A program made the translations under genes and the position numbers. A stretch of 64,000 bases of DNA from Scedosporium boydii (lineage: Eukaryota; Ascomycota; Sordariomycetes; Microascales; Microascaceae), in NCBI GenBank assembly GCA_002221725.1, contig NJFT01000110.1, positions 1 to 64,000 of the forward strand, given 5' to 3'. Positions 11,062-20,812 of the stretch are shown in pieces. Positions within the stretch are counted from its first letter, which is position 1. The number at the start of each line of letters is the position of its first letter. Under the pieces are notes generated by a model that made no database searches, was not told where the DNA came from, and saw only the letters and a program-made list of their open reading frames with translations.

Positions 11062-12869
11062 ATGACTAGAGCCGAGATGGCGTCGTTGTTGAAATCTCAA
11101 GTTAAAGGACTACGACGAGAAAATGCATGCAGCAGGCACTTCATCCCCGAATGCCTCTTCTTCCAAACGGTGACGGATGACAGACTTAGAGAAGCACTCC
11201 AAGCGTCGGAAATCAAACCATACCAACGCGAAGAGGTTTTCAATGAAGTGCACCGTCGGGGAAAGAAAATCTTCGGGATCCTTCTTCTTATAGATTCCAT
11301 AGCGTACCTACCAAGTTTTATCGAGAGCGGCAAGCTTGAGGATGTCATGCTTCCTTTTGCAAAAGATGTCCTCACCGAAACCATCGAGTTGCCTGACGAG
11401 CAAGCAGCAGACTTTGTTGAGAAGCAGTGGCTCTTCGCAGTCCCGACCTTCCGGCGCGGTACCATCAACAGGCGCCTACTCATGAGCTCTGTCCTTCCAT
11501 TTGATCAGGAGAAGCGTATTGAAGGAGGTTCTTTCGGCCGTGTGTACGAGGTTGTCTTAAACTCGGATCATCAACTAACTGGTGATGATATCTTTCCACG
11601 GAAGGTATTACTGCGACCAGATATATGAGCGATATGCTAGAAACTGGTGATAGATCCCATTCGCTCACTCATTAACACGTACTCAAGTTCGTTAGGAAAG
11701 AATTTGTGGAAGAAAAGCGCCACAAGCAGGAACTCGAAAACCTCTCTATCCTCAATCACATCAGGCACCCCAATATTATCGAACTCTTGAGCTCTTACAC
11801 ATACGGTGAGAGCCACAACCTGTTGTTTCCGCTCGTGAAACGCGGGAACTTGAAGGACTTCATGAAATTGAAACGCCGCGATACGAAAGCCTTTTCTGAC
11901 GAACTTATTCTGGTTGCCATTGCCGACTTATCTTCCGCAGTCGCGCCCCTGCACCAGTTTTCTGAGCATACAATGGAAATGGAGCATATAGGATGTCACC
12001 ACGATCTGAAACCGGAAAATATTCTCGTCTCGGAAACCACATTTATACTTGCCGACTTTGGCCTCTCCAAAGTCAAACCCTCTGCCGAGGGCTCGGAGAC
12101 AGCTTTTCGACCCAGAATTGACGATTATGTTGCTCCAGAGTGCGAAGATTGGGATAACGACTATGAACCGGGCATGGTAAGAAGATCCAGCGACATCTGG
12201 TCCTTTGGATGTATACTCGCCGAGGTTGCGACATACGTGACTGTAGGGGAGAAAGGAGTCGAAGATTTCCATATTACTGAAAGGAAACACCAGAGGCCGC
12301 GCAATACTCATTTTTCTTTTCACCTCGGGTCGAGAGAGACAAGTGAGAAGGTCATGAACTGGCTTTCCAAATTGGAGGCATCCTCCGCGAAGCCATTTTC
12401 TCTACTGATTCATATCGTTCGAGAGATGCTCGCCCTTGATTATTCCAAGCGGCCCAAGGCGCGGGAGGTTACCTCCTTCGTTCGCGCTATTGTCTTATAC
12501 CAGCTAGCTATCGATATATGCGATCAGTTCAGCAGGGTCATGGACGTCAGCTTATCATTTGACGTTTCCATCGAAGAAATCCGATTCACCTCTTGGAGAC
12601 ACGCTGTAAAACTGATGAATGTCAATAATGGCGCTGATCTGAGTATTGCTGCTCAGGCCATGATTGACGGTTTGGCTCATTTCCATACGACGCGAGACCG
12701 CTTAGTACGACTCCGGGAGCATCTCACCAAGAGGATAGCACATGGCGAGACGGCGAATACGCTAGATATTTGGTTTCTTTCAAATATAAATGATGAGCTG
12801 GACTCCTTTCTAACACCACAACAACGGGAATCGTCCCAAGAGCACTTCTACGCCACGTTCGTCGGATAA
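11062..12869 (+). CDS. Fungal Ser/Thr protein kinase, possibly a truncated tandem-kinase gene
   Basis: Two exons, 11062-11604 and 11688-12869, give 574 aa. The 83-nt intron (donor GTATTA, acceptor CTCAAG) joins FPRK to FVRKEF, in a position that fits the ATP-binding lysine. Residues 1-150 are the alpha-helical leader seen in this fungal kinase family (KKIFGILLLI; PSFIESGKLED; EKQWLFAVPTF). The kinase then shows GGSFGRV (glycine loop), HHDLKPEN (catalytic loop, with HHD replacing HRD), ADFGLSK and DIWSFGC. The downstream sequence continues in the same frame after the TAA with what looks like the rest of the protein, so this stop may be a nonsense mutation. Proteins of this type occur near heterokaryon-incompatibility and HeLo-type genes; the substrate is unknown. 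Confidence 0.75.
11605..11687 (+). other. Intron of the kinase gene
   Basis: An 83-nt intron with GT at 11605 and AG at 11686-11687. A TTAAC branch-like sequence is at about 11672. Removing it restores one frame through the kinase glycine loop and lysine region. The nearby TTAG acceptor at about 11692-11695 would break the frame. Confidence 0.65.
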
Positions 12870-13835
12870 GACGATGAGCTGCACGACCTGTGCTAGAAGG
12901 GAGACCAGGATAACATGATCTTGAGTCATGAGATACGTATGGGACCCCAGATAAAGCATATGAACCGTCTCTTAGAGGAGGACTCTACCCCGGAAGCCCG
13001 CTCGACGCGAATTGATCAAAGTACGATCGGAATCACCGCGCCAGTGTGGTCAACATAGCCTCGGCCAATTCAGCGACGACAAAGACTCGCGCCATATCTG
13101 GTTGGAATTGGAGACGATATGGTCGTCGCCACAACTCGGATGAGGATACCATGGCTCAACTGTACAGACAAAATTCCAAGTTGGTGGAACTGTTGCCTCA
13201 AGATAGGCCAGAACCGTCCCGGATGCTTCGCTGCAGAGGGTTCTCTCATCGACCACGGACGGGCTTCGGGCTTGTTTTCGATGTTCCTCACGATAGTCCT
13301 ACCAGCTTGAGGACCCTTATCGAGGATACGATCGAGAATAAGTCTCCGGCTGACCTAGACGATAGATTCACGCTTGCGTCAGTTCTGGCTGGCGCTTTAC
13401 TTGACTTCCATTCTCCAGGTTCGCCCCATACGAGTCTTACAACGGACAACATTATATTCTTCAAAAAATCGCCCAATGAATCAACGGAGTAACTTTTCAA
13501 AGGGCCTTGGCTTGTCGGGTTCAGCAACAGTCGACCTGACGAGCCCTTGGGTTTCACCTCTGGTCTGGCTGACACCCAATCTAAGATGTACCAGCACCCG
13601 GAATACGTTGAGAAGAGGAAGGGCTACCGGGCGGAGTTCGATTACTATAGTCTCGGCATGATGCTGATGGAAATAGGTTGTTGGGACACGTTTAACGAAC
13701 TCTTTGGACATTGGGAAGGGTCCTACCAGAATCGAAGATGAGCCTGAAGGAAATTCAGCTGCGGTTCGCGCAGCAAGCAGCAGAACCGCTTCGCGGGGTG
13801 TTTGGTTGGGCACACCAACGCAGAGAGCTTAAGAG
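12870..13835 (+). pseudogene. Decayed second kinase-like half of the upstream kinase gene
   Basis: Conceptual translation resembles the second, degenerate kinase-like module of tandem fungal kinases and HeLo-linked proteins, but it is spread over three frames. DDELHDLC continues the upstream kinase frame and meets TAG at 12894. IKHMNRLLEE and IDQSTIGI follow in that frame. The next frame gives GQHSLGQFSDDKDSRHIWLE (about 13048-13107). Another shift leads to WRRYGRRH and then LRCRGFSHRP, FGLVFDVP, LASVLAGALLDFH and DNIIFF. A TAA at 13490 interrupts, and the same frame resumes with PWLVGFSNSRPDE, YQHPEYVE and FDYYSLGMMLMEIG. A last shift near 13722 may lead to SLKEIQLRF. Two single-base insertions plus nonsense codons explain the pattern. 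Sequencing error is the main alternative. Confidence 0.62.
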
Positions 13836-14419
13836 ATGAGATCAAGACCTCCAGTTGTAAAGCTGCAAGCAAAGCAGCGGGGGCACGGTTATTATCTTCT
13901 CCTACTCAAAGGAAGCATTGCACTGCTCCATGAAGTATCCACGATGGACTCAATCTCATCCAAGGAGTCGCCAGCGCTTGGCGCTTTGCGCGCCGCGTGC
14001 AACCTCACACTGAGGCAGGGAAGATACCAGACACATCTCTTGTTAGGAGAAGGCAAAAACGCAGGAATGGAATTCGATAAACAAACAACCATCTAATAAT
14101 TACACCTTGGTTTGCTCATGTTTTTGTTGTCCCCTTGTGCTTCGCCCCATAAAAAGTAGGTCGCTTCGTTATAAGTGCGATCAATAAAACCCTTCATAAT
14201 GTTATGTTTCCCTTCCCTGCCATCCGAACAATGATGCTAGATCCAACACAACGCCGAGTACTCAGACAGCAATAAAAAAAAAAATACAAGTGAAAGGAGG
14301 AAAACAAGAGAAAAACAACCCTCAACATAAAGGGGAAAAGAAAAGAAAACACTTTGAAGCTATGCAAGCCTCAAGGCCTCCCCAGAGATCGTGACCGCGC
14401 GCCATCTCAAGACTCTTCG
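13836..14419. other. Spacer between the kinase remnant and the septation scaffold
   Basis: This convergent 3' region includes an A-run at about 14274-14284. Only short frames without recognisable motifs are present. The polyadenylation region of the minus-strand scaffold gene must lie here. Confidence 0.45.
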
Positions 14420-17400
14420 TCACGCAAAGCTGTCCTCAGCTAGCCACCTGCTCGTCACCGTATCTCTATCTCTCTTCTCCTCTCTCTCGCCGTCCTCTTC
14501 ACCGGACCCAGGGAGAAGGCCTTCCCTGACAAGCGTCTCAAACACTTCATCCTTCGCCAGGATGACCTGCCTCCTGACGACCAACCCATCAAGCACCTTC
14601 AACCGAGCGCAACATCCCACAAACACAACCTCATACAATCTCCTCCTCAATCGCGTCGCCTCATCAAGTCTGCTCGCATACTTCGCGTCCCTTTCAGCAT
14701 CCGCCTCGGGGAGCGAAAACCCATCTTCGCCACTGTTGCCCTTGCCGTCTGCGCGCACGAGCACCTGCAGCGGCGGATAGAACCCCAGCGTCATGGGATT
14801 ATCCCTGAGGTCCAGCCTCGTCAAGTGCGGAAAGTCCGTCAATAGCTCCGTTACCGCCGTGGAGTCCGCGAGCCTGTTACCCGCCGCCAGGAGCTTCTTC
14901 ATCCGGGGAACGAAGCGTAGCGGAGACAGGTCCGAGATGGCGTTCGAATTGACGTTGAGCGTGCGTAGGTTAGGCATGAGCTGACCGAGGTTGGCGGGGA
15001 GCGATTGCAGACCGCAATTGGCGAGCTCGAGGAGTTGAAGGTTGAGGAAATCGACCTGCGGCTCGAAGCACTTGATGTAGTTGCCCGAGAGGAACAACTT
15101 ACGCACCTCGTACGCGCTCGAGAGGAATGATACATCTAGGGCCGAGCTGCCCTTTTGCTCGCGCAGGGAGAGGCTGTCGAGATAGCGCGCCTGGGAGAAT
15201 CCCGTAATCTTAGTCATTTGATTCCTATCCGCATGCAGGAGCCGCAGCTTTGGTAGTTCGCTGAGATCCAGAGTCTGGAGCTTATTGTCGCTGAGGTCTA
15301 GGTAGCGTAGCCCGTGCAGCTTGCTCTCGCATTTGAATGATTCGAGCTGGTTTCGCTGCAGCTTGAGAGTGGCGAGCGACCCCAACTGTTCGATATTCCT
15401 GATAGACCTAATTTGGTTACCCGCGAGGTCTAGTTCCGAAAGCCTCTCGAGTCTGGCTCCTTCAAAGTCGACCTCCTCGATGAGGTTGTTTCTCCCACGA
15501 AGACTAAGAAGCCCATCGAGTTCATTGACACCCTCTAGGCTAGTCAGGAGGTTGTTGTCCGCTTTGATGCTTCGCAGGTGCACCAGGTTCTTCAGCGCCG
15601 ACAGACTTCGGATGTCATTGTTAGAGATGTCAAGATACTGGAGGTTGGCGAGGTGGTCCCACGACGTCAGCTCCGAGAGCATGTTGTGGCTGACTCGAAG
15701 CTGCCGAACCGAGGATGGTACTCCGTCGAGATGTCCCAGCGCGTTGTTCGAGGCGTCGAGGCTGACAAGTCGCCCGCAGAACTCGTCTAGCATGTGGAGA
15801 CTCGAAAGGCGCTTCTCCTGAAGGTCAAGGGACACGAGGCTATCCCAGAACGGCTCAGACGGCTCGACCTCCGTCAACCGATCTACAAGCTCACGGATTG
15901 TAACTGACATGACCTTCTTGGAGCCATCACCCGACACTAGGTGCCGATCCCCCAGGATGTAGCTGACCTCGAATCCGTAGGACTGGTCGGCGTTGTTCAT
16001 GGTAAACTCTGAGAGAGGGCTAAGAGAGAGGTTGCCGACGTTCTGGCCGATGATGGCGCTTGCATCTCCATCGATATCCCCCGCACCCCTGGTGCCTGTG
16101 GACTTGATGATGAAGCTAACGCTCCTGCGACGAGCATCTGGTGTGACGTGCTCAACGGTGCTATGCTCACCGACAATGCTGACCTGTCTTTCCTGAGACG
16201 CGACCGCTGAAGCCCCGCTATCCTCGTCCTGCTCATCGATCCGCGATACTGGTCGAGGTACGAACGCTACTTTGGCGTACGATGCCTGCCGGCCATAGCT
16301 CCGAGATCCCTTGCGATAATTGGAGGGTATGCCGTTAGGTTTGTTGGCACTACCCGCTGGTTCTCTCACCGGAGAGTCGTCCTGTTCAGCCACAATTTCG
16401 ATGTGGGATTCGTCCTCCGATAGGTCGTTCAAATCTTCGGGGAGGACATCCCGGATGATCGAAGCCACAGGCGATGAGAATGAAATCGTAAGGTTTCGCC
16501 GCTTGGATGGTGTGCGGCTCTTGTCGCGGCCCTCGTTGATCGTGATTTCATGCTCAACCTCTTCTTCCTCATCACGAGCCGGCGAAGTTGCCGCCTTGCT
16601 TTCCAATTTTGTCAGCTCGTCTCGAGCACGCGAGAGGGCATCGTCTTCGTCGAGCGCCGCGTGGGGTGACAGTGTAATGAATCCCTTCTTTCCAGCTGGC
16701 GTTTTAAGGGGGCTGGAGGGCGATGCAATATTTTCCAGTCCAATGGCAGGATGCTCCTTCTTGGCTGTCGCAAGCTTCAAGTTCCTCATTTCCATCGTCA
16801 TATCAACAGAAAGATCGGGGATGCTGGCAAACGGGTCCTCCTCGCTGTCTTCCGAAGGCAAAATATTGGCCGTCATTCGCGCAATGTTACCGTGCTTCTT
16901 CCTGACCCAGACCTGATTTTCTTTATCGAGATACATGCTCCCGACTTGATCCGGAATCAGATGGCTGACGCTCTGGGGGGCAATCGTCTTCTTAGTATCC
17001 GAAGTCCGGGAAGAACTAGTGCGGTTCGTAGAGGAGCCGCCGGACGATGTGGAGGGGAACGTGACACCAGTTTGATTTCCGGAGTCAGCGTTGTTGTTCT
17101 GAGTGATACGAATATTAGGCGGATCGCTAAACTCTGCGTCCTCCGGCATGTCTGCAAGATTAGTCCGGCCACGGGTGCTCAGGCGCAGTTGTCGCTCAAC
17201 CTCCTGAGCCGTGCGAATCGCTTCCCTCGCAAGGCCTATGGACCGAACCGAGGACGTGATAACTTCACCCATATCGCTCATCTCCTGGTACTTCTTCAAC
17301 CGTCTGAGGATCTCGGGATCTTCTTGTCGAGTGGGCACGGCTCGGGCGACCGGTGGTCCGTCACGGCTGGGGGGTCGAGAAAATGGTTCTTTGGTCGATT

Positions 17401-19876
17401 CCTGCCAGCTGTCGTTTCCATACGGCTCTGCGTCACCTGAGAATGCATTTTCCGCCTCGGATTCTTCGACGCTTGCAAGTGCAGTCGGGCGGACTTGGTT
17501 TCGGATCATGGCCATGATCTGGGCGGCCTCATCAAGGAAGTCCTGCGTCTTCATGGACGGCTTACGCTCAGATTCGTTGGCGATCATGGAAGCTCCTGCA
17601 GTGGTAGGTTGTGCATTTCGGAGAGGAGAGCGCTTGAGCTTGCTTCCCTGCGATGGGATGCTGTCTGCCAGGGGATTCTTTTCGCGTTGCAACGAGCTTC
17701 TCTGACTAGGGGTGGGCGTGCGCGGGCGGAGAATTTGACGGTGCGCAAGCACCTCAGGATCAGCCAGCTGTTGCACTTCGCCAGGGCGAGCGTCTTTCCT
17801 CTTCTTTCCGATTGCGACCTGCATTTGCTTATGGGTGCCTTGTACGGCATATACGTTCGCGAAATCCTTTTCCCTGCCATACGCAATGTCTGACTTGTGT
17901 AGCGTTCGGCGGCGTTTTGGGGTCGGATCCTTCGATGGTGACGTCCTCGGTCTCTTTCCTTCGGAGCCACTGTCTCGTTTGGGCGTATTGAAGAATCTAT
18001 GGCTGTTGCCGGATGCATTGCGCGACCTGGATCCCCCGCGCAACTCCGACTGTGATCCGGATGCTGTTGATTTTCTGCGACGTCTCCTTATGAAGAGCTG
18101 ACTCACATCCGACGGCGAGGAATCGAGTTCCGCTCCAAATGCTGGCGGTATATTTTCTCGCTGGGATGCGTCGCCGTCAAGGCCGTCACACATAGACTCG
18201 CCGTCTGCTGAGAATCCAGACACATCGCTCGTGAACTGATAACCCTCGAGGTCTCCGCCACCGAAGCGACTAACTGACCTATGCCTTTGCTCTCTTAGAG
18301 GCACTTGAGGTTGCTCACCGCGCGGATCTTCGACCGAGGCCTCAAAAAGGTTTGTCTGAAACGATTGTCGCGAAGAATCTGTCATCTGCTCCTCGAACTG
18401 GCTGATGCGTCGCATCAAAGTCTGGTTTGTGAATGTATCGTAAGGCCCAAAGAGCTTCAGGGGGCTTCCACCACTGGCTTGGGGATTACGATCTCTCTTG
18501 TCTGGGCTCGGGTGAGGTGCTCGCGGAAGTTGTGGGCTCATGTCAAATGCCACATGTTGGTTTCCTGGTCCCGCCCTAACGCTTGGAAATTGTTTGGGTG
18601 TGCTCGCTTGTAGGGACTCCTCAGGGAGCATCTCAGACGATTCATTACCGACCGGACTGAGGAGACGGTGCCTGAAGGAGCCTTCGGCGGACCTACCACC
18701 TCTCCGAAGGTTTAGAAACCCGCCGCTGCGTACATAATCTTCAGTCGTGTCGGCGGATTCCTTGAAGCGCTGGGGAGGACCATCCAGCGCGATGCTATCT
18801 TCCACTGCAGAGTCCAGAAGCATTTGGTTGACGCGCAGGTTTTCTAACCTCGCTCGCAACTGATCGGCCGGGAGGTCCATGGGCGCGAAATCGATTTGTC
18901 CGTCGCCAGAACTGTGCTTAGATAAGAAGATGGGACTAAAGTCTTCGTTTTGAACAACGCTCTGGCTGCTCGGTTTCCGAGATTCTTTCTGATGCGGTTG
19001 GGGGTTGCGTTCCGGTTGTTCTACCAGGCTGTCATTTTCTTCTTCTTCGACCGCCTCGCTATGTCCTTCAAAAGTCTCGTCTTGGTGTATGCTAAAGCCA
19101 AGTTCACTCTGTAGGCCCACCGACTCGTCCACCATTCGATATTGCATCTCCCTGGCCCCTTTACGGGGACTGGGACTGGGAGTTACGTCGTCGTGCCTCG
19201 CTGGGCGAGAGTCTTCTGAAATTGCGCTATCATCTAGGACGGGAGGGGGTCGGAAAGCGGGAGGGCTAGAGGGTAGGGTGGTCTCGTGCCGGACGCTATC
19301 GTCTTCTACAAACGGGTCCTCAGTCGTTTCGGTAATATTCTGCACAGGAGGAGGCCTGAAGATGTCTTCCAGACCGGCAGCAGCCGAGCAGAATAGGTCG
19401 CGCTGCTCACCGTAGGCCAATTCGCCGTAGACTAGTCGCTTCTTCCACTCCGGCGTGTGGCCTTTGCCTTTTCCGGGAGATGCGCTAGGAGAGCGATGTT
19501 GCACTGTGTTGTGAACGACGGAGTTGTTTGTGGCTGCCGATACCGATCGGCTAACATATCGGCCTTTCTGGCTCCTCAGAGAGCCCGCATTACTGGATGG
19601 TTTGGGGATTCCATTTTTCGGTAGAGTGATGTTGATATGACTGAGACTTCGTTCGGCAAGGACGTTGACACTATTATCGTTGGTGCCAATGAAAGAGCTC
19701 GTGGGAGCGCCCACTGGTCTTGGTATTCTGCTCCCAAGACCCTTGGGGTGGGTTGGTCTTCGATTTTCGTTAGGAGAAGATGACTTTCTGGGTTGGATCT
19801 GGGCGATTGACGATTCATCGGATCGAGGTTGGGAAACCCAATCCTCTGATAGGGAATCGAGCCACGCATGCGCCAT
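14420..19876 (-). CDS. Septation initiation network scaffold, Cdc11/Nud1-type leucine-rich repeat protein
   Basis: Intron-free gene of 1818 aa starting MAHAWLDSLSEDWVSQPRS. About 1300 residues of Ser/Pro/charged, probably disordered sequence are followed by a leucine-rich repeat array at about residues 1340-1700. Repeats such as NLQYLDISNNDIRSL, RLSELDLAGNQIRSI and GLRYLDLSDNKLQTLDL show the LxxLxLxxN pattern. This layout, a long N-terminus with C-terminal LRRs, matches the spindle-pole scaffolds Cdc11 (fission yeast), Nud1 (budding yeast) and SnaD (Aspergillus). These anchor the septation/mitotic-exit kinase cascade and, in filamentous fungi, nucleation of microtubules. Many Ser/Thr-Pro and basic motifs suggest phospho-regulation, which is inferred. 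The start is in a strong context (GCCATGG). No symbol is assigned because naming differs between species. Confidence 0.85.
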   Translation of the reverse strand: MAHAWLDSLSEDWVSQPRSDESSIAQIQPRKSSSPNENRRPTHPKGLGSRIPRPVGAPTSSFIGTNDNSVNVLAERSLSHINITLPKNGIPKPSSNAGSLRSQKGRYVSRSVSAATNNSVVHNTVQHRSPSASPGKGKGHTPEWKKRLVYGELAYGEQRDLFCSAAAGLEDIFRPPPVQNITETTEDPFVEDDSVRHETTLPSSPPAFRPPPVLDDSAISEDSRPARHDDVTPSPSPRKGAREMQYRMVDESVGLQSELGFSIHQDETFEGHSEAVEEEENDSLVEQPERNPQPHQKESRKPSSQSVVQNEDFSPIFLSKHSSGDGQIDFAPMDLPADQLRARLENLRVNQMLLDSAVEDSIALDGPPQRFKESADTTEDYVRSGGFLNLRRGGRSAEGSFRHRLLSPVGNESSEMLPEESLQASTPKQFPSVRAGPGNQHVAFDMSPQLPRAPHPSPDKRDRNPQASGGSPLKLFGPYDTFTNQTLMRRISQFEEQMTDSSRQSFQTNLFEASVEDPRGEQPQVPLREQRHRSVSRFGGGDLEGYQFTSDVSGFSADGESMCDGLDGDASQRENIPPAFGAELDSSPSDVSQLFIRRRRRKSTASGSQSELRGGSRSRNASGNSHRFFNTPKRDSGSEGKRPRTSPSKDPTPKRRRTLHKSDIAYGREKDFANVYAVQGTHKQMQVAIGKKRKDARPGEVQQLADPEVLAHRQILRPRTPTPSQRSSLQREKNPLADSIPSQGSKLKRSPLRNAQPTTAGASMIANESERKPSMKTQDFLDEAAQIMAMIRNQVRPTALASVEESEAENAFSGDAEPYGNDSWQESTKEPFSRPPSRDGPPVARAVPTRQEDPEILRRLKKYQEMSDMGEVITSSVRSIGLAREAIRTAQEVERQLRLSTRGRTNLADMPEDAEFSDPPNIRITQNNNADSGNQTGVTFPSTSSGGSSTNRTSSSRTSDTKKTIAPQSVSHLIPDQVGSMYLDKENQVWVRKKHGNIARMTANILPSEDSEEDPFASIPDLSVDMTMEMRNLKLATAKKEHPAIGLENIASPSSPLKTPAGKKGFITLSPHAALDEDDALSRARDELTKLESKAATSPARDEEEEVEHEITINEGRDKSRTPSKRRNLTISFSSPVASIIRDVLPEDLNDLSEDESHIEIVAEQDDSPVREPAGSANKPNGIPSNYRKGSRSYGRQASYAKVAFVPRPVSRIDEQDEDSGASAVASQERQVSIVGEHSTVEHVTPDARRRSVSFIIKSTGTRGAGDIDGDASAIIGQNVGNLSLSPLSEFTMNNADQSYGFEVSYILGDRHLVSGDGSKKVMSVTIRELVDRLTEVEPSEPFWDSLVSLDLQEKRLSSLHMLDEFCGRLVSLDASNNALGHLDGVPSSVRQLRVSHNMLSELTSWDHLANLQYLDISNNDIRSLSALKNLVHLRSIKADNNLLTSLEGVNELDGLLSLRGRNNLIEEVDFEGARLERLSELDLAGNQIRSIRNIEQLGSLATLKLQRNQLESFKCESKLHGLRYLDLSDNKLQTLDLSELPKLRLLHADRNQMTKITGFSQARYLDSLSLREQKGSSALDVSFLSSAYEVRKLFLSGNYIKCFEPQVDFLNLQLLELANCGLQSLPANLGQLMPNLRTLNVNSNAISDLSPLRFVPRMKKLLAAGNRLADSTAVTELLTDFPHLTRLDLRDNPMTLGFYPPLQVLVRADGKGNSGEDGFSLPEADAERDAKYASRLDEATRLRRRLYEVVFVGCCARLKVLDGLVVRRQVILAKDEVFETLVREGLLPGSGEEDGEREEKRDRDTVTSRWLAEDSFA

Positions 19877-20286
19877 GGCTCGGTTTCTGGATGGGAATTT
19901 TGCGTGAGGAATGTTGTGGTGTTATTGAGGGTCCATGAAGTCGAGAGGGAAAACGGGAGTCGGGAATATGTCTGTTGTTTGGATGATGCAATCGTCGTCG
20001 AGAAGTCTGATAAAGAAGATGATATACGTATGGCTGAACTGGTAGTACGCCTCTTTTCGCGCTCGGAATGAGAGAAAGAAATAAAAGGAAAAAAAAACTT
20101 AAGAGGACATCAATCGTTACCTTGAATCTTGTTGGTGCGACATCCAGGCACGCGGGCGTCTCCCGCGTTTGCGATGAGGTTGAAAGGAAACAGAGGCGAA
20201 GGGCTGTGATTGGCTGATCAGGGTTGCTATGTCAACAAACATAGATGCATTGGTGAGACGGACCCTTGCCCTCGATAAGAATTAAT

Positions 20287-20292
20287 CACGTG
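20287..20292. promoter_or_regulatory. E-box CACGTG
   Basis: A perfect palindromic CACGTG in the context ATCACGTGAT, within a divergent promoter. A second copy lies 279 nt away. Such sites are bound by bHLH factors such as Cbf1. Confidence 0.4.
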
Positions 20293-20565
20293 ATATCAAG
20301 TCGAGTTGCTTGTAGGGATGGCAGCTGTCATCGACTGATATGGCCCGAAATATGCAACCGGCCAGAGGGGACGCATCTTCGTGCAATCGGATGCCTGATC
20401 GAGTCAAAAGGGAAGTGATTGCGCCCCGAAAAGAGCTCAAATATGGCAAATGAAGTAGCATGTAGTCCTCCAACTATATATCGTAGTTCCTGGCCTATTT
20501 TCTCCGAATTTGCATCAAGGGCGCTGCGTCGATTCTTCAAGATCGAAAACCTCTTAACGCGAGAT

Positions 20566-20571
20566 CACGTG
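20566..20571. promoter_or_regulatory. E-box CACGTG
   Basis: The second CACGTG of this promoter, in context GATCACGTGC, about 245 nt upstream of the plus-strand start at 20813. Confidence 0.4.
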
Positions 20572-20812
20572 CAGGCGCGGGGTGTCGCGTCGACTCGTCT
20601 CCCATGGTAACGCGCCTTCCCCTGGAACCACACGAAAATGCATCTCCACTTCACAGCAGGCAACTCCCATACATTTCCCGAGCGAAAGGCTATAATCCCG
20701 ATAACCTCACTGATGCGCATTACCCGACGGATGCGGATGCTGTAACCCGAAGTCCGAACGAATTTGGCAATCTCCAATGCACTCATAGGCCCTGACACTT
20801 TGCGTTTCCACC

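Larger units (their letters stand above)
19877..20812. promoter_or_regulatory. Divergent promoter, septation scaffold / 913-aa protein
   Basis: This 936-nt bidirectional promoter region contains CACGTG boxes at 20287-20292 and 20566-20571, both in TCACGTG context, and an inverted CCAAT box in TGATTGGCTGA at 20207-20217. The CACGTG boxes resemble bHLH (Cbf1-like) sites. Function is inferred from motifs only. Confidence 0.55.

Noticed and set aside
13836..14096. 86-codon frame after the kinase remnant
   Set aside because: It does not continue the kinase-like similarity and resembles no family; likely random.
14391..19907. Several plus-strand open frames across the septation scaffold gene
   Set aside because: All are antisense shadows of the 1818-codon frame; none has a motif or its own promoter context.
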